DNA of 44,754 nt from Stutzerimonas stutzeri (GTDB taxonomy: Bacteria > Pseudomonadota > Gammaproteobacteria > Pseudomonadales > Pseudomonadaceae): the NCBI RefSeq assembly GCF_000935215.1, contig NZ_JXXD01000013.1:1-44754 (forward strand), in the 5' to 3' direction. The position numbers and the translations under genes are program-made. Shown one piece after another: positions 30,960 through 42,650 of the stretch (its first letter is position 1; each line of letters opens with the position of its first letter). The notes under the pieces were generated by a model, which was not told the origin of the DNA, made no database searches, and saw only the letters and a program-made list of their open reading frames with translations.

Positions 30960-31322
30960 TTAACCGTCCTTCTCGATCTCACAGAGCAGCGGGTGCTGGC
31001 ATTCCCTTGCATATTGATTCACTTGCATCGCTTTGGTTTCGGCTACGTCGCGCGTATAGAGCCCGCAGACGGCCTGCCCCTCGGTATGGACGGCCAGCAT
31101 GATCTTGGTGGCCTGCTCCCTGCTGTGATTGAAAATGCCTTCCAGCACCTCGACGACGAAATCCATCGGTGTGTAGTCGTCATTGAACATGACAACTTTA
31201 TACATCGGTGGTGCCTTTAATTCCGGCTTGGCCTCCTGGACAGCGAGACCAGACGCGTCGTCTTCGTCCCGTTGAGGCCGGTCCTGATTGAATGTTAGTC
31301 GAATCTGAGCAAATGCATGCAT
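30960..31322 (-). CDS. clpS: ClpS adaptor
   Basis: The roughly 120-residue adaptor delivers N-degron substrates to ClpA. The core [23 protein letters not shown], a downstream His in GIFNHS and the terminal EKDG are typical. The start [14 protein letters not shown] is the pseudomonad form. An ATG two codons earlier (31328) is equally possible. A frame extending to 31463 has no support. It precedes clpA by 29 bp. Confidence 0.93.
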   Translation of the reverse strand: MHAFAQIRLTFNQDRPQRDEDDASGLAVQEAKPELKAPPMYKVVMFNDDYTPMDFVVEVLEGIFNHSREQATKIMLAVHTEGQAVCGLYTRDVAETKAMQVNQYARECQHPLLCEIEKDG

Positions 31323-31540
31323 GCGCATAACGGTTCTAGGTCGTGGCGCGGGGGCCAGATAAATATGGACAGCTTCGCAGCCAGCTGACGAGTCGCCTTG
31401 ACTATCGGCAAAACGGTGATACAAACAGTATGTGCCTACAAGGGCAAACGGGTTGCGCAACATGAGGCCTCGGGCTGCATAAGCGCGGAATGAAATGGAT
31501 GTTACTCCAGTAATGGACTCCTTTGCAGAGGGATAACAGC

Positions 31541-31804
31541 ATGCTAAGCGGTAAGGTCAAGTGGTTCAACAACGCCAAAGGCTACGGGTTCATCGTAGCA
31601 GACGGCGGCGATGAGGACCTGTTCGCCCACTACTCGGCCATCCAGATGGAAGGCTATCGAACTCTGAAAGCTGGGCAAGCGGTCATGTTCAACATCCTGC
31701 AGGGTCCGAAAGGCCTTCACGCAACCGACATCAGGCCACAGCAGGCCGTGTCCGAGGCGACGACCCCTGCTGCTGCCCAAGGCGTCTCGACGGTAGATGC
31801 CTGA
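31541..31804 (+). CDS. cspD: Cold-shock-domain protein CspD
   Basis: The 87-residue OB-fold protein carries RNP1 (KGYGFIV) and RNP2 (DLFAHYSAI) nucleic-acid-binding motifs, with a flexible C-terminal tail. CspD in E. coli is a stationary-phase inhibitor of replication, and the clpS-clpA neighbourhood is conserved. AGGGA at 31529-31533 precedes the ATG at 31541, while an earlier frame start at 31523 lacks a binding site. Confidence 0.93.
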   Translation: MLSGKVKWFNNAKGYGFIVADGGDEDLFAHYSAIQMEGYRTLKAGQAVMFNILQGPKGLHATDIRPQQAVSEATTPAAAQGVSTVDA

Positions 31805-31822
31805 TTTGTCCTGAAACAAAAC

Positions 31823-31854
31823 AAAAAAAGGCCGATCATCTGATCGGCCTTTTT
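31823..31854. terminator. Bidirectional terminator between cspD and icd
   Basis: GGCCGATCA (31830-31838) pairs with TGATCGGCC (31841-31849). Five T follow on the plus strand and seven A precede, so both convergent genes can use it. Confidence 0.92.
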
Positions 31855-31865
31855 CATTCCACACC

Positions 31866-33122
31866 TTACATATGGCTGATCATCGCGTCGCCAAATTGCG
31901 AGCATGACATCAACTGGGCGCCCTCCATGAGACGCTCGAAGTCGTAGGTGACGGTCTTGGCGGCGATAGCGCTCTCGGTCGACTTGATGATCAGGTCTGC
32001 CGCTTCCACCCAACCCATATGGCGCAGCATCATCTCAGCCGAGAGAATCAGCGAGCCCGGATTGACCTTGTCCTGACCGGCGTACTTCGGCGCGGTACCA
32101 TGCGTAGCTTCGAACATGGCGACCGTGTCAGAAAGGTTTGCCCCGGGGGCAATACCGATACCACCGACCTCAGCGGCAAGCGCGTCGGACAGGTAGTCAC
32201 CGTTCAGGTTGAGTGTTGCGATGACGTCGTACTCGGCCGGGCGCAGCAGGATCTGCTGAAGCATGGCATCGGCAATGGCGTCCTTGACTACTATGTTCTT
32301 GCCGGTGTTAGGGTTCTTGAACTGCATCCAGGGCCCGCCATCCAGCAGCTCGGCGCCAAACTCGTCGCGGGCCACTTCATAGCCCCACTCCTTGAAGGCA
32401 CCCTCGGTGAACTTCATGATGTTGCCCTTGTGGACAATGGTGACGGAGCTGCGGTCATTGTCGACGGCGTACTGCAACGCCTTGCGAACGAGACGCTTCG
32501 TACCTTCCAGTGAAACCGGCTTGACCCCAATTCCGCAGTTTTCGGTAAAACGGATTTTCTTGACGCCCATTTCCTCGGTAAGGAACTTGATGACCTTCTC
32601 CGCTTCCGGGGAGCCTGCCTTCCACTCGACACCGGCGTAGATGTCTTCGGAGTTCTCCCGGAAGATCACCATATCCACGTCGCCCGGCTTCTTGACCGGG
32701 CTCGGCACACCGGTGAACCAGCGAACCGGACGCTGGCAGACGTAGAGATCCAGCTCCTGGCGCAGCGCAACGTTCAAGGAGCGGATGCCACCGCCGACCG
32801 GAGTGGTCAGGGGGCCTTTGATCGACACGACGTAATCGCGGACAGCTTCGAGGGTTTCCTTCGGCAGCCAGGTGTCCTGATCGTAGACCTGCGTAGCCTT
32901 CTCGCCCGCGTAGATCTCCATCCAGGCAATCTTGCGCTTGCCGCCATAGGCCTTCTGAACAGCGGCATCCACGACCTTGATCATCACCGGGCTGATGTCG
33001 ACGCCGATACCGTCCCCTTCTATATAAGGGATGATCGGGTTGTCGGGGACGTTCAGGGTGTTATCGGCGTTAACGGTAATTTTGTCACCGCTGGATGGCA
33101 CCTGGATCTTTTGGTATCCCAT
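31866..33122 (-). CDS. icd: NADP-dependent isocitrate dehydrogenase (homodimeric)
   Basis: The 418-residue TCA-cycle enzyme oxidises isocitrate to 2-oxoglutarate and CO2. It shows [23 protein letters not shown] sequence features (the RSLN serine is the AceK phosphorylation site in E. coli), the isocitrate-binding VRWFTG region and [15 protein letters not shown]. The ATG giving MGYQKIQVP is the conserved start. The frame runs 48 codons further upstream without conservation. It is divergent from idh, the monomeric isozyme. Confidence 0.97.
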   Translation of the reverse strand: MGYQKIQVPSSGDKITVNADNTLNVPDNPIIPYIEGDGIGVDISPVMIKVVDAAVQKAYGGKRKIAWMEIYAGEKATQVYDQDTWLPKETLEAVRDYVVSIKGPLTTPVGGGIRSLNVALRQELDLYVCQRPVRWFTGVPSPVKKPGDVDMVIFRENSEDIYAGVEWKAGSPEAEKVIKFLTEEMGVKKIRFTENCGIGVKPVSLEGTKRLVRKALQYAVDNDRSSVTIVHKGNIMKFTEGAFKEWGYEVARDEFGAELLDGGPWMQFKNPNTGKNIVVKDAIADAMLQQILLRPAEYDVIATLNLNGDYLSDALAAEVGGIGIAPGANLSDTVAMFEATHGTAPKYAGQDKVNPGSLILSAEMMLRHMGWVEAADLIIKSTESAIAAKTVTYDFERLMEGAQLMSCSQFGDAMISHM

Positions 33123-33484
33123 GCTGGACTCCGTCTTCGTGGTTAGACATCGATCATCTTTGAGGGTAACCCACTCGAATTGCCTGAAACTACATGTTCG
33201 TTCGTCGTATGCGCAATGCCGTTCTGCCCGAGGCAGGCTCGATGGTATACTGCCGCGATGACTCACAAGTCATAAGGGACGAACCTGTCTTGTACAAGTC
33301 CCGCCCCTTGAAACCTCAGAGTCGCTACCGCGGCTCGGCGGTTCAAATGCTCGACACTCTATTGGTGCATCCATCATCACCGCGGCGAATCCCCCTTCTG
33401 GTTTCATCTAGACGGAGAGCCAGAGCGCCTATCCGGCGCACTCGGGATTCTGTGCACGCCCTGCAAGAAGAGAGTTATCGCTAA
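33123..33484. other. 362-bp divergent control region between icd and idh
   Basis: No gene is supported. It holds a TATACT -10-like hexamer, the palindrome ATGACT-CACA-AGTCAT (33258-33273), the 10-bp palindrome CTTGTACAAG (33289-33298) and CTGCC-CGA-GGCAG (33224-33236). An ACTACA element lies at 33189-33194 on the icd side. These are candidates for control of isozyme balance. Confidence 0.5.
33222..33251 (+). promoter_or_regulatory. Candidate idh promoter
   Basis: TATACT (33246-33251) is a good -10. TTCTGC (33222-33227), 18 bp upstream, is a weak -35. Transcription from here would give a leader of more than 220 nt containing two palindromes before the idh ATG at 33485. Confidence 0.4.
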
Positions 33485-35713
33485 ATGTCCACCCCTTCGA
33501 AGATCATCTATACCTTCACCGACGAAGCCCCTGCGCTGGCTACCTATTCGCTTCTTCCTATTGTAGAAGCCTTCGCCGCCTCCGCTGACATAGCCGTCGA
33601 AACACGCGACATCTCTCTTGCAGGGCGCATTCTTGCGAGCTTTGCCGACCAGCTCGACGCTGACAAGAAAGTCGACGACGACCTGGCCAAGCTTGCCGAG
33701 CTGACCGTTCAGCCCGATGCCAACATTATCAAACTGCCCAACATCAGCGCTTCCGTGCCGCAGCTCAAGGCCGCCATCGCCGAATTGCAGGCCCTGGGCT
33801 ACAACATCCCCAACTTCCCGGAAGACCCGCAGACCGATGCGGAGAAAGATACCCGCGCCCGCTATGGCAAGGTACTCGGCAGCGCCGTGAACCCCGTGCT
33901 GCGCGAAGGCAACTCCGACCGCCGCGCTCCGGCCGCCGTGAAAGCCTACGCTCGCAAGCACCCGCACTCGATGGGCAAGTGGAGCAAGGCTTCGCAGTCC
34001 CATGCCGACTACATGCGTGGTGGCGACTTCTTCTCCAGCGAGCAGTCGATCACCATGGACAAAGCTGGTGATGTACGCATTGAGTTCGTCGGCAAGGACG
34101 GCAAGGTCGAGGTCAAGAAGCAGCTGTCTCTGCAGGAAGGCGAAGTGCTCGACGGCATGTTCATGAGCTGCAACAAGCTGCGCGCCTTCTTCGAAGACAC
34201 CCTGCAGGACTGCAAGGAAACCGGCGTGATGTGGTCCCTGCACGTCAAGGCCACCATGATGAAGATCTCGCACCCGATCGTCTTCGGTCATGCGGTCAGC
34301 GTTTACTACAAGGATGTGTTCGACAAGTACGGCGAGCTGTTCAAGGAACTGGGCGTCAACCCGAACAACGGTATCAGCAGCGTCTACGACAAGATCAAGT
34401 CGCTGCCGGTCTCGCAGCAGGAAGAAATCCTGCATGACATCCATGAGGTTTACAGCCACCGCCCTGAAATGGCGATGGTCGACTCGGTCAAGGGCATCAC
34501 CAACCTGCACATCCCGAGCGACGTCATTGTCGACGCCTCGATGCCGGCGATGATCCGTAACTCCGGTCAGATGTGGGGCAAGGACGGCAAGCAGAAGGAC
34601 ACCAAAGCGGTAATGCCGGAGAGCACCTACGCCCGCATTTACCAGGAGATGATCAACTTCTGCAAGACCAACGGCGCCTTCGACCCGGTCACCATGGGCA
34701 GCGTCCCGAACGTCGGCCTGATGGCACAGAAAGCCGAGGAATACGGTTCGCACGACAAGACCTTCGAGATGCAGGCCGACGGCACCATGCGCGTCGTTCT
34801 GGCCGACGGCACCGTGCTGATGCAGCACGAAGTCGAGAAAGGCGACATCTGGCGCGCTTGCCAGACCAAGGACGCCCCGATCCGCGACTGGGTCAAGCTG
34901 GCCGTGACCCGTGCTCGCCAGTCGAACACCCCGGCGATCTTCTGGCTTGACCCGGAGCGCGCCCATGATCGTCAGTTGCAGAACAAGGTCGAAACCTACC
35001 TCAAGGATCACGACCTGAGCGGTCTGGACATCCGCATCATGGATTACAACGAAGCCATCCGCGTCAGCATGGAGCGCATGATTCGTGGCCAGGACACCAT
35101 TTCGGTGACCGGCAACGTTCTGCGTGACTACCTTACCGACCTGTTCCCAATCATGGAACTGGGCACTTCGGCCAAGATGCTCTCAATCGTTCCGCTGATG
35201 GCGGGCGGCGGCATGTACGAAACCGGCGCCGGCGGCTCCGCACCAAAGCATGTGCAGCAGCTTGTAGAAGAGAACTACCTGCGCTGGGATTCCCTGGGTG
35301 AGTTCCTTGCTCTGGCTGTGTCCCTGGAAGAAACCGGAATCAAAACCGGCAACAGCAAGGCCAAGATCCTCGGCAAGACCCTTGACCAGGCCACCGGCAA
35401 ACTGTTGGACAACAACAAGTCACCGGCGCGCAAGGTTGGTCAGCTGGACAACCGCGGCAGCCACTTCTACCTGGCTCTGTACTGGGCGCAAGCTCTGGCC
35501 GCCCAGGACGAAGACGCCGAACTGAAGGCCCGCTTCACCCCGCTGGCCAAGCAGTTGACCGAGCAGGAAGCGACCATCGTCGCCGAACTGGCCGAGGTGC
35601 AAGGCAAGCCGGTGGATATCGGTGGCTACTACCGCTCCAATCCGGAACTGACCAGCAAGGTGATGCGCCCCAGCGCAACCTTCAACGCAGCCCTGGCCGC
35701 GCTGAACGCCTGA
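33485..35713 (+). CDS. idh: Monomeric NADP-dependent isocitrate dehydrogenase
   Basis: The 742-residue protein is the single-chain isocitrate dehydrogenase (about 740-745 residues in the family), unrelated in length to Icd but catalysing the same reaction. The N-terminus [20 protein letters not shown] and conserved [35 protein letters not shown] and [20 protein letters not shown] are typical. The gene is followed by a strong terminator, so it stands alone. Many pseudomonads carry both isozymes side by side. Confidence 0.97.
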   Translation: MSTPSKIIYTFTDEAPALATYSLLPIVEAFAASADIAVETRDISLAGRILASFADQLDADKKVDDDLAKLAELTVQPDANIIKLPNISASVPQLKAAIAELQALGYNIPNFPEDPQTDAEKDTRARYGKVLGSAVNPVLREGNSDRRAPAAVKAYARKHPHSMGKWSKASQSHADYMRGGDFFSSEQSITMDKAGDVRIEFVGKDGKVEVKKQLSLQEGEVLDGMFMSCNKLRAFFEDTLQDCKETGVMWSLHVKATMMKISHPIVFGHAVSVYYKDVFDKYGELFKELGVNPNNGISSVYDKIKSLPVSQQEEILHDIHEVYSHRPEMAMVDSVKGITNLHIPSDVIVDASMPAMIRNSGQMWGKDGKQKDTKAVMPESTYARIYQEMINFCKTNGAFDPVTMGSVPNVGLMAQKAEEYGSHDKTFEMQADGTMRVVLADGTVLMQHEVEKGDIWRACQTKDAPIRDWVKLAVTRARQSNTPAIFWLDPERAHDRQLQNKVETYLKDHDLSGLDIRIMDYNEAIRVSMERMIRGQDTISVTGNVLRDYLTDLFPIMELGTSAKMLSIVPLMAGGGMYETGAGGSAPKHVQQLVEENYLRWDSLGEFLALAVSLEETGIKTGNSKAKILGKTLDQATGKLLDNNKSPARKVGQLDNRGSHFYLALYWAQALAAQDEDAELKARFTPLAKQLTEQEATIVAELAEVQGKPVDIGGYYRSNPELTSKVMRPSATFNAALAALNA

Positions 35714-35732
35714 ATCGACGCTTGAGTGTTAT

Positions 35733-35767
35733 CACGAACCCCGGCCTGGTGCCGGGGTTCGTGCTTT
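35733..35767 (+). terminator. Terminator of idh
   Basis: A perfect 13-bp stem, CACGAACCCCGGC (35733-35745) with GCCGGGGTTCGTG (35751-35763), is followed by a short CTTT. Confidence 0.85.
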
Positions 35768-35817
35768 CTGAACGGAGGTGACTGTTATCATCCCGTCATT
35801 TACACAAGGCAGCTCTT

Positions 35818-36258
35818 ATGGACTGGCAACCGCATATCACCGTCGCGACCGTTATCGAAGACCAGGGACGCTTTCTGTTGGTAGAAGAGCTCAAGGCGGG
35901 CCGACTCGTACTCAATCAGCCTGCTGGGCATCTCGAGGCCAATGAGAATCTGCGCCAGGCGGCTGTACGGGAAACTCTCGAAGAAACCGGCTGGGAGGTC
36001 GAGCTTATTGGCGTTGTGGGAATTTATCTGTACACCGCGCCCAGCAATGGCGTGACCTATCAGCGCGTATGCTTCGCCGCCAGAGCCCTGCAGCATGATC
36101 CGCAGCGTCATCTCGACGAGGGCATTGTCGCGGCTCGGTGGCTGAGCCGCGACGAGCTGGACGCGCAACCTGAACGCTGGCGCAGCGAACTGGTGCCCCG
36201 CTGCATCGATGACTATCTGACCGGGCCGCTGCATTCGCTCGACGTGATTCGCAACTGA
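35818..36258 (+). CDS. nudJ: NUDIX hydrolase (NudJ-like)
   Basis: The 146-residue protein carries a full Nudix box, GHLEANENLRQAAVRETLEE (residues 42-61) followed by TGWEVEL. The catalytic glutamates in REtlEE bind metal. NudJ of E. coli hydrolyses thiamine pyrophosphate and other diphosphates, and is also encoded just before mnmA, hflD and purB. The substrate here is inferred from that synteny. It is 70 bp upstream of mnmA. Confidence 0.88.
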   Translation: MDWQPHITVATVIEDQGRFLLVEELKAGRLVLNQPAGHLEANENLRQAAVRETLEETGWEVELIGVVGIYLYTAPSNGVTYQRVCFAARALQHDPQRHLDEGIVAARWLSRDELDAQPERWRSELVPRCIDDYLTGPLHSLDVIRN

Positions 36259-36265
36259 ACGCGGC

Positions 36266-36295
36266 TTCGTCATGCCTGCTGCAGCCTGATAGAAT
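36266..36295 (+). promoter_or_regulatory. Candidate mnmA promoter
   Basis: TAGAAT (36290-36295) with TTCGTC (36266-36271) at 18-bp spacing resembles a sigma-70 promoter just upstream of the mnmA ATG at 36328. Confidence 0.35.
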
Positions 36296-36327
36296 TCCGC
36301 CCCTTTACAGAGTCTCAGCGTGCTCCT

Positions 36328-37455
36328 ATGTCTGTAACCACCCTCACCGCCCCGGAAAAAACACGTGTCATCGTCGGCATGTCCGGCGGAGTGGACTCTT
36401 CCGTTTCCGCCCTCCTGCTGCTCGAGCAGGGCTATCAGGTCGAAGGCCTGTTCATGAAGAACTGGGAAGAGGACGACGGCACGGAATACTGCACCGCCAA
36501 GGAAGACTTGGCCGACGCCCAAGCGGTGTGCGATCGGATCGGCATCAAGCTGCATACGGCGAACTTTGCAGCCGAATACTGGGACAACGTCTTCGAACAC
36601 TTCCTTGCCGAATACAAGGCGGGACGCACACCGAACCCGGACATCCTTTGCAACCGGGAGATCAAGTTCAAAGCCTTTCTCGACTACGCATTGATGCTTG
36701 GGGCGGACCTCATCGCGACCGGCCATTACGTGCGTCGTCGCGACGTGAATGATCGTAGCGAGCTGCTCAAAGGGCTGGACCCGAACAAGGATCAGAGCTA
36801 CTTCCTGCATGCGGTCGGCGGTGAACAGCTGAGAAAGACGCTGTTTCCTGTCGGCGAGCTGGAAAAGCCCGAAGTGCGGGCGATCGCCGAAAAGTACGGG
36901 CTTGCCACGGCGAAGAAAAAGGATTCCACCGGCATCTGCTTCATCGGCGAAAGGCGCTTCAGCGACTTTCTCAAGCAATACCTTCCGGCCCAGCCCGGCA
37001 ATATCGAAACCATCGATGGTGAAGTGATCGGCCGTCATCACGGCTTGATGTATCACACCATCGGTCAACGCCAGGGCTTGGGCATCGGTGGCCTCAAGGA
37101 TGCTTCCGACGAACCCTGGTACGTGCTGAGCAAGGACCTGCAGCGCAACGTGCTGGTGGTCGGCCAGGGCAACGATCATCCGTGGTTGTTCTCGCGCGCG
37201 CTGCTGGCATCGGAAATCTACTGGGTGAACCTCATCGACCTCAGCGCTCCGCTCCAGCTGACCGCCAAGGTCCGCTATCGCCAGAGCGATCAGGCCTGCA
37301 CGCTGGAAAAGACGGCAGACGGCTATCGTGCCGTCTTCGAATCGCCACAACGGGCGGTGACACCGGGCCAGTCGGTCGTGTTCTACGACGGCGAAGTCTG
37401 CCTTGGCGGCGGCGTGATTGAGCAGGCCGAACCCTGGTTCGAGGGTCGAGCATGA
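36328..37455 (+). CDS. mnmA: tRNA-specific 2-thiouridylase MnmA
   Basis: The 375-residue enzyme thiolates U34 of Lys, Glu and Gln tRNAs. It has the PP-loop GMSGGVDSS, which activates the base with ATP, and two catalytic cysteines in ILCNREIKF and [10 protein letters not shown], which carry and release sulfur from the Tus relay. Its stop overlaps the hflD start by 4 bp. Confidence 0.97.
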   Translation: MSVTTLTAPEKTRVIVGMSGGVDSSVSALLLLEQGYQVEGLFMKNWEEDDGTEYCTAKEDLADAQAVCDRIGIKLHTANFAAEYWDNVFEHFLAEYKAGRTPNPDILCNREIKFKAFLDYALMLGADLIATGHYVRRRDVNDRSELLKGLDPNKDQSYFLHAVGGEQLRKTLFPVGELEKPEVRAIAEKYGLATAKKKDSTGICFIGERRFSDFLKQYLPAQPGNIETIDGEVIGRHHGLMYHTIGQRQGLGIGGLKDASDEPWYVLSKDLQRNVLVVGQGNDHPWLFSRALLASEIYWVNLIDLSAPLQLTAKVRYRQSDQACTLEKTADGYRAVFESPQRAVTPGQSVVFYDGEVCLGGGVIEQAEPWFEGRA

Positions 37456-38090
37456 ATACGCTCGACGAACAACTGATTGCACTCGGCGCAGTGTTCGAAG
37501 CCGCAACGTTGGCGGACCGCATCGCTCGCACCGGCCAGGTTCCGAACGCCTCGCTCGGCTGCATGCTGGGCAGCCTGCTGGCCCGCAATCCGGAAACCAC
37601 ACTGGAAATCTACGGCGGTGATGACCTCAATCTGCGTGATGGCTATCGCGCTCTGGTCGGTGCCTTGGAGCGCGACAGCAGCGCACTGCAGCGAGAACCA
37701 CTGCGTTACGCACTGGCGATGATCGGTCTGGAGCGCCAGCTGGACAAGCGCGACGACATGCTTCAGGTCATTGGCAGCCGTCTGGATCAGATTCAACAGC
37801 AGGTCGAGCACTTCGGCATCACCCACGAAAATGTCGTGGCCTCGTTCGGCGGTTTGTACCAGGACACCCTGAGCACATTTCGCCAGCGCATTCAGGTTCA
37901 AGGCGACATGCGGCACCTGCAGCAGACGGACAATGCAGCCAAGATTCGCGCCCTGCTGCTCTCCGGAATTCGCTCGGCACGTCTGTGGCGCCAGCTCGGC
38001 GGGCACCGTTGGCAAATGATCTTCAGCCGCCGCAAGCTGCTCGGTGCGCTCTATCCACGGCTGCGCTCGACCCAGGATGACGACCGCTAA
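37452..38090 (+). CDS. hflD: High-frequency lysogenization protein HflD homologue
   Basis: The 212-residue, mostly helical protein matches HflD of E. coli in length and in its place between mnmA and purB. HflD is a membrane-associated protein reported to affect phage lambda lysogeny through CII. Its role in pseudomonads is unclear. The start ATGA overlaps the mnmA stop, so the two are translationally coupled. Confidence 0.92.
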   Translation: MNTLDEQLIALGAVFEAATLADRIARTGQVPNASLGCMLGSLLARNPETTLEIYGGDDLNLRDGYRALVGALERDSSALQREPLRYALAMIGLERQLDKRDDMLQVIGSRLDQIQQQVEHFGITHENVVASFGGLYQDTLSTFRQRIQVQGDMRHLQQTDNAAKIRALLLSGIRSARLWRQLGGHRWQMIFSRRKLLGALYPRLRSTQDDDR

Positions 38091-39548
<1,458 letters not shown>

Positions 39549-39563
39549 GTTCGACCATGTATG

Positions 39564-39593
39564 CACGCCCGGCTGTGCCGGGTGTTTTATTTT
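39564..39593 (+). terminator. Intrinsic terminator of purB
   Basis: CGCCCGGC (39566-39573) pairs with GCCGGGTG (39577-39584) with one G-T pair, followed by TTTTATTTT. Confidence 0.85.
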
Positions 39594-39623
39594 CAGCTCT
39601 GTATATAGAGCAAGGTGTTACGC

Positions 39624-40790
39624 ATGACTTCTGATATTCCACTTCAAATTCTGGGCGGCATCAGCGCCCGGGAATTTCTGCGCGACTACTGGCAGAAGAG
39701 ACCGCTGCTCATTCGCCAGGCCATCCCAGACTTTCAGAGCCCCATCTCGCCGGACGAACTGGCTGGCCTTTCGCTGGAAGAGGAAGTCGAATCCCGCCTG
39801 ATCATCGAGCACGGCGAAAGCCCCTGGGAGTTGCGTCGCGGTCCCTTTGCCGAAGACACCTACCAGCAGCTGCCCGAGCGTGACTGGACCCTGCTGGTCC
39901 AGGCCGTCGACCAGCTGGTACCGGAAGTCGCCGATCTGATCGAGCACTTCCGCTTCCTTCCCAACTGGCGCATCGACGATGTGATGATCAGCTATGCCGC
40001 ACCGGGCGGCGGTGTCGGCCCGCATTTCGACAACTACGACGTATTCCTGCTGCAGGCGCATGGTCAGCGCCGCTGGCGCATCGGGCAGATGTGCGACAGC
40101 GAAAGCCCGATGCTGACCCACGGCGATCTACGCATCCTGGCCGAATTCGAAGGCACCGATGAATGGGTGCTGGAACCCGGTGACATGCTTTACCTTCCGC
40201 CTCGCCTGGCCCACTTCGGCACCGCAGAGGATGCCTGCATGACCTATTCGGTCGGCTTCCGTGCCCCTAGCGCTGCCGAGGTACTGACCCACTTCACCGA
40301 CTTCCTGGCGCAGTTCCTGCCGGACGAAGATCGTTACAGCGACGCCGATCTGCAACCGAGCGACGACCCCTACCAGATCCAGAGCGACGCACTGGATCGA
40401 TTGAAAGCGCTGCTTGCCGAGCACATGAGCGACGAGCGTTTGTTGCTCACCTGGTTCGGTCAGTTCATGACCGAGCCGCGCTATCCGGAGCGGGTGGAGG
40501 GGCCTGAGCTGGAGGAGATCGATCTGCGCTCGGCAATCGAAGATGGCGCCCTGCTGGTCCGCAACCCGGCGGCACGCCTGGCCTGGAGCGAAGTCGACAT
40601 CGGCCTGCTACTGTTCGCCAGTGGCCAGAGTCGCCTGCTTCCCTCTAAGCTGCGCGAACTGTTGAAACTGATCTGCTCGGCTGATGCGTTGCACGCCGAT
40701 AATATCGGCGACTGGCTGAGCGACGACGATGGCCGGGGGCTTTTGTGCGAACTGGTCAAACAAGGAAGTCTGGAGTTTGCTGATGAATAG
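39624..40790 (+). CDS. roxA: Ribosomal protein uL16 3-hydroxylase (RoxA/YcfD-like JmjC oxygenase)
   Basis: The 388-residue cupin-type oxygenase uses Fe(II) and 2-oxoglutarate to hydroxylate an arginine in ribosomal protein L16. The iron triad HxD...H is visible in VGPHFDNYDVFLLQ and PRLAHFGT. The C-terminal winged-helix part is typical of YcfD. AAGGTG six nucleotides upstream selects the ATG at 39624. A GTG three codons earlier lies inside that site. Its stop overlaps the GNAT gene start by 8 bp. Confidence 0.92.
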   Translation: MTSDIPLQILGGISAREFLRDYWQKRPLLIRQAIPDFQSPISPDELAGLSLEEEVESRLIIEHGESPWELRRGPFAEDTYQQLPERDWTLLVQAVDQLVPEVADLIEHFRFLPNWRIDDVMISYAAPGGGVGPHFDNYDVFLLQAHGQRRWRIGQMCDSESPMLTHGDLRILAEFEGTDEWVLEPGDMLYLPPRLAHFGTAEDACMTYSVGFRAPSAAEVLTHFTDFLAQFLPDEDRYSDADLQPSDDPYQIQSDALDRLKALLAEHMSDERLLLTWFGQFMTEPRYPERVEGPELEEIDLRSAIEDGALLVRNPAARLAWSEVDIGLLLFASGQSRLLPSKLRELLKLICSADALHADNIGDWLSDDDGRGLLCELVKQGSLEFADE

Positions 40791-41208
40791 CGTTCAGGTA
40801 CGGATCGCCGACTGGCAGCAGGACAACGCCGAATTGCGGCGCATTCGGGAGGCCGTGTTCATTGCCGAGCAGGCCGTTCCGCCCGAGCAGGAGTGGGATG
40901 CCGACGATAACGAAGCCGTACATTTTCTCGCCCTCGAGGGCGACTATCCGATCGGTACCGCACGGTTGCTGGCCGACGGGCAGATTGGCCGGGTAGCAGT
41001 CCTGCGCGACTGGCGCGGCATGAACGTGGGCGATGCGCTGATGCGCGCCGTCCTTGCGGAGGCGGAGCGCCGGGGCCTGACGGAGCAGACACTGACTGCG
41101 CAGGTTCACGCCACCGCCTTCTATGAGCGACTTGGTTTTGAAGTGGTCAGCGATGAGTTTCTCGAAGCCGGAATCCCCCACGTCGACATGCTCCGCCGGA
41201 GCCACTGA
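40783..41208 (+). CDS. GNAT family N-acetyltransferase
   Basis: The 141-residue protein has the GNAT fold: the acetyl-CoA-binding stretch GRVAVLRDWRGMNVGDALM replaces the usual R/QxxGxG/A, and the ending HATAFYERLGFEVVSDEFLEAGIPHVDM is typical of the ElaA/YjdJ-like subgroup. The acceptor is unknown. The start at 40783 has GGAG at 40772-40775 and overlaps the oxygenase gene, so the two are co-translated. Confidence 0.88.
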   Translation: MNSVQVRIADWQQDNAELRRIREAVFIAEQAVPPEQEWDADDNEAVHFLALEGDYPIGTARLLADGQIGRVAVLRDWRGMNVGDALMRAVLAEAERRGLTEQTLTAQVHATAFYERLGFEVVSDEFLEAGIPHVDMLRRSH

Positions 41209-41214
41209 GGCCGT

Positions 41215-41844
41215 ATGAGCGACAGCGCCCCTGACGAAAGTAGCGATCAGGCCGAACTCCCGGCCATAGACTTTCACTCTCCGGGGCGTTTTGCCGTTCA
41301 CAACCCCCAAGCCGACCTTCCCGAGCCTCTCGCTTGGAGAGCGGCCGCCTTTGAGCTTGGACAGGACACCGAACTGCAACGCTTCAGCGAACCCAACGAG
41401 GTTCGCCAGCATGCTTTGGCCATGCTGCAGCAGGCGACTCGCTCGCTGTGCATCTACAGCACGGATCTGGAACCCTGGCTTTATCATCACAGCAGCGTTC
41501 AGCAGGCGTGCACTCGCCTACTGCTGGCCCACCCGCGCAACCGCCTGCGTATCTTGATCGGCGACCCGACACGAGCGATCAAAGAAGGCCACCGTCTTCT
41601 GCAGCTTGCTCGGCGATTGACCAGCAATGTACATATCCGCAAGCTGAACCCCGATTATCCCGAGCAGAACGGCGCCTATCTGATCGCCGATGATTGTGGT
41701 CTGCTGCAACGCCCCAAGGCTGACCAATACGCCGGCTATGCCCTGTACCACGACCTCGCCCGGGTGCGCATACGCCAAGCGGAATTCGACAGGGCCTGGG
41801 AACATGGATTAGCGGATGCAAACCTGCGGAGTTTTCTGCTATGA
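41215..41844 (+). CDS. Conserved protein with PLD-like fold (DUF7931-type)
   Basis: The 209-residue protein has an acidic, disordered N-terminus (1-35). A domain follows with ALAMLQQATRSLCIYSTDLEPWLYHH and NRLRILIGDPTRAIKEGHRLLQLAR, which resembles the strand-helix pattern of phospholipase D-like proteins but without an HxK motif. It follows the GNAT gene by 6 bp and overlaps the next gene by 4 bp. Function unknown. The family assignment is from memory and uncertain. Confidence 0.75.
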   Translation: MSDSAPDESSDQAELPAIDFHSPGRFAVHNPQADLPEPLAWRAAAFELGQDTELQRFSEPNEVRQHALAMLQQATRSLCIYSTDLEPWLYHHSSVQQACTRLLLAHPRNRLRILIGDPTRAIKEGHRLLQLARRLTSNVHIRKLNPDYPEQNGAYLIADDCGLLQRPKADQYAGYALYHDLARVRIRQAEFDRAWEHGLADANLRSFLL

Positions 41845-42650
41845 GCCCTCGAATCTTTCTGCTGTCCGTTGCTGTCAGCATCTGTCTTCCGTTACAAGCG
41901 GCGACCGAAGTCATTCAGCTCGACAACCGCATGGCCGAAGACGTTATTCCCGTAGCGGAGTCGGTGCTCGGTGGCCAGGGGCGGGTCACAGCCTACGGCA
42001 GCCAGCTGATCGTCAATGCACCGGACGCGCTCATCAGCGAACTGCGGCAGGTGATCGATCAGCTGGACGTCGAGCCCAAGCGTCTGCTTATCAGTGTCGA
42101 TGCTCAGGACTCGGCCAGCAGCTCCGCAGGCGGTTATCAGGTGGACGGCTCGGTACGCTCCGGCGACGTGGAGTTTGAAAGCGGACGCGGAGAGATTGGT
42201 GGGCGTGATCGGGTGCGAATCATCCGCCGCAGCACGAACAGCAGGGATGGCGGCGTTCAGCAGGTTCAGGCCAGCGAGGGTTATCCGGCGCTGATTCAGG
42301 TGGGCCAGAGTGTGCCGCTGACCACCCAGGGCACAGATGGCTACGGCCAGATCTACCAGCAGACGCAATATCGCGACGTTCTCCGCGGCTTCTACGCCAC
42401 CGCCACAGTGCACGGCGACCGGGTGCAAGTCACCATAAGCAGTACCCGAGACCGGCTTGCGCAAGGCCGTGGTGGCGTGGTGGAGGTTCAGAACGCGGAC
42501 ACTCGGGTAAGCGGTCGTATCGGTGAATGGATCACCATCGGCGGCGTCGATGAAAGCGCGAGCTCCGAGCAGCAAGGCACGTTACGTCGCTATTCCACCC
42601 AGGGCGGCCAGAACCTGTCGATGCGCCTCAAGGTCGATGTTCTGGACTGA
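41841..42650 (+). CDS. Exported secretin N-domain-like protein
   Basis: The 269-residue product has a signal peptide (cleavage near LQA/A at 20-21). A short secretin N-type domain follows (about 22-90): VIQLDNRMAEDVIPVAESVLGGQGRV and LRQVIDQLDVEPKRLLI. The remainder is beta-rich with Gly/Gln/Ser stretches and repeats VQV-type strands. It lacks the secretin pore domain, so it is not a complete outer-membrane secretin. It may be a periplasmic assembly or pilotin-like factor. Translationally coupled (ATGA) to the PLD-like gene. Confidence 0.75.
   Translation: MSPRIFLLSVAVSICLPLQAATEVIQLDNRMAEDVIPVAESVLGGQGRVTAYGSQLIVNAPDALISELRQVIDQLDVEPKRLLISVDAQDSASSSAGGYQVDGSVRSGDVEFESGRGEIGGRDRVRIIRRSTNSRDGGVQQVQASEGYPALIQVGQSVPLTTQGTDGYGQIYQQTQYRDVLRGFYATATVHGDRVQVTISSTRDRLAQGRGGVVEVQNADTRVSGRIGEWITIGGVDESASSEQQGTLRRYSTQGGQNLSMRLKVDVLD

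Noticed and set aside
33339..33360. tRNA T-loop-like GGTTCAAATGC in the icd-idh region
   Set aside because: No acceptor stem, D-arm or anticodon arm could be built around it.
33404..35011. 535-codon minus-strand open frame opposite idh
   Set aside because: The plus-strand frame is an unmistakable monomeric isocitrate dehydrogenase. The opposite frame has no recognised motif and its low-complexity makeup is that of a shadow.
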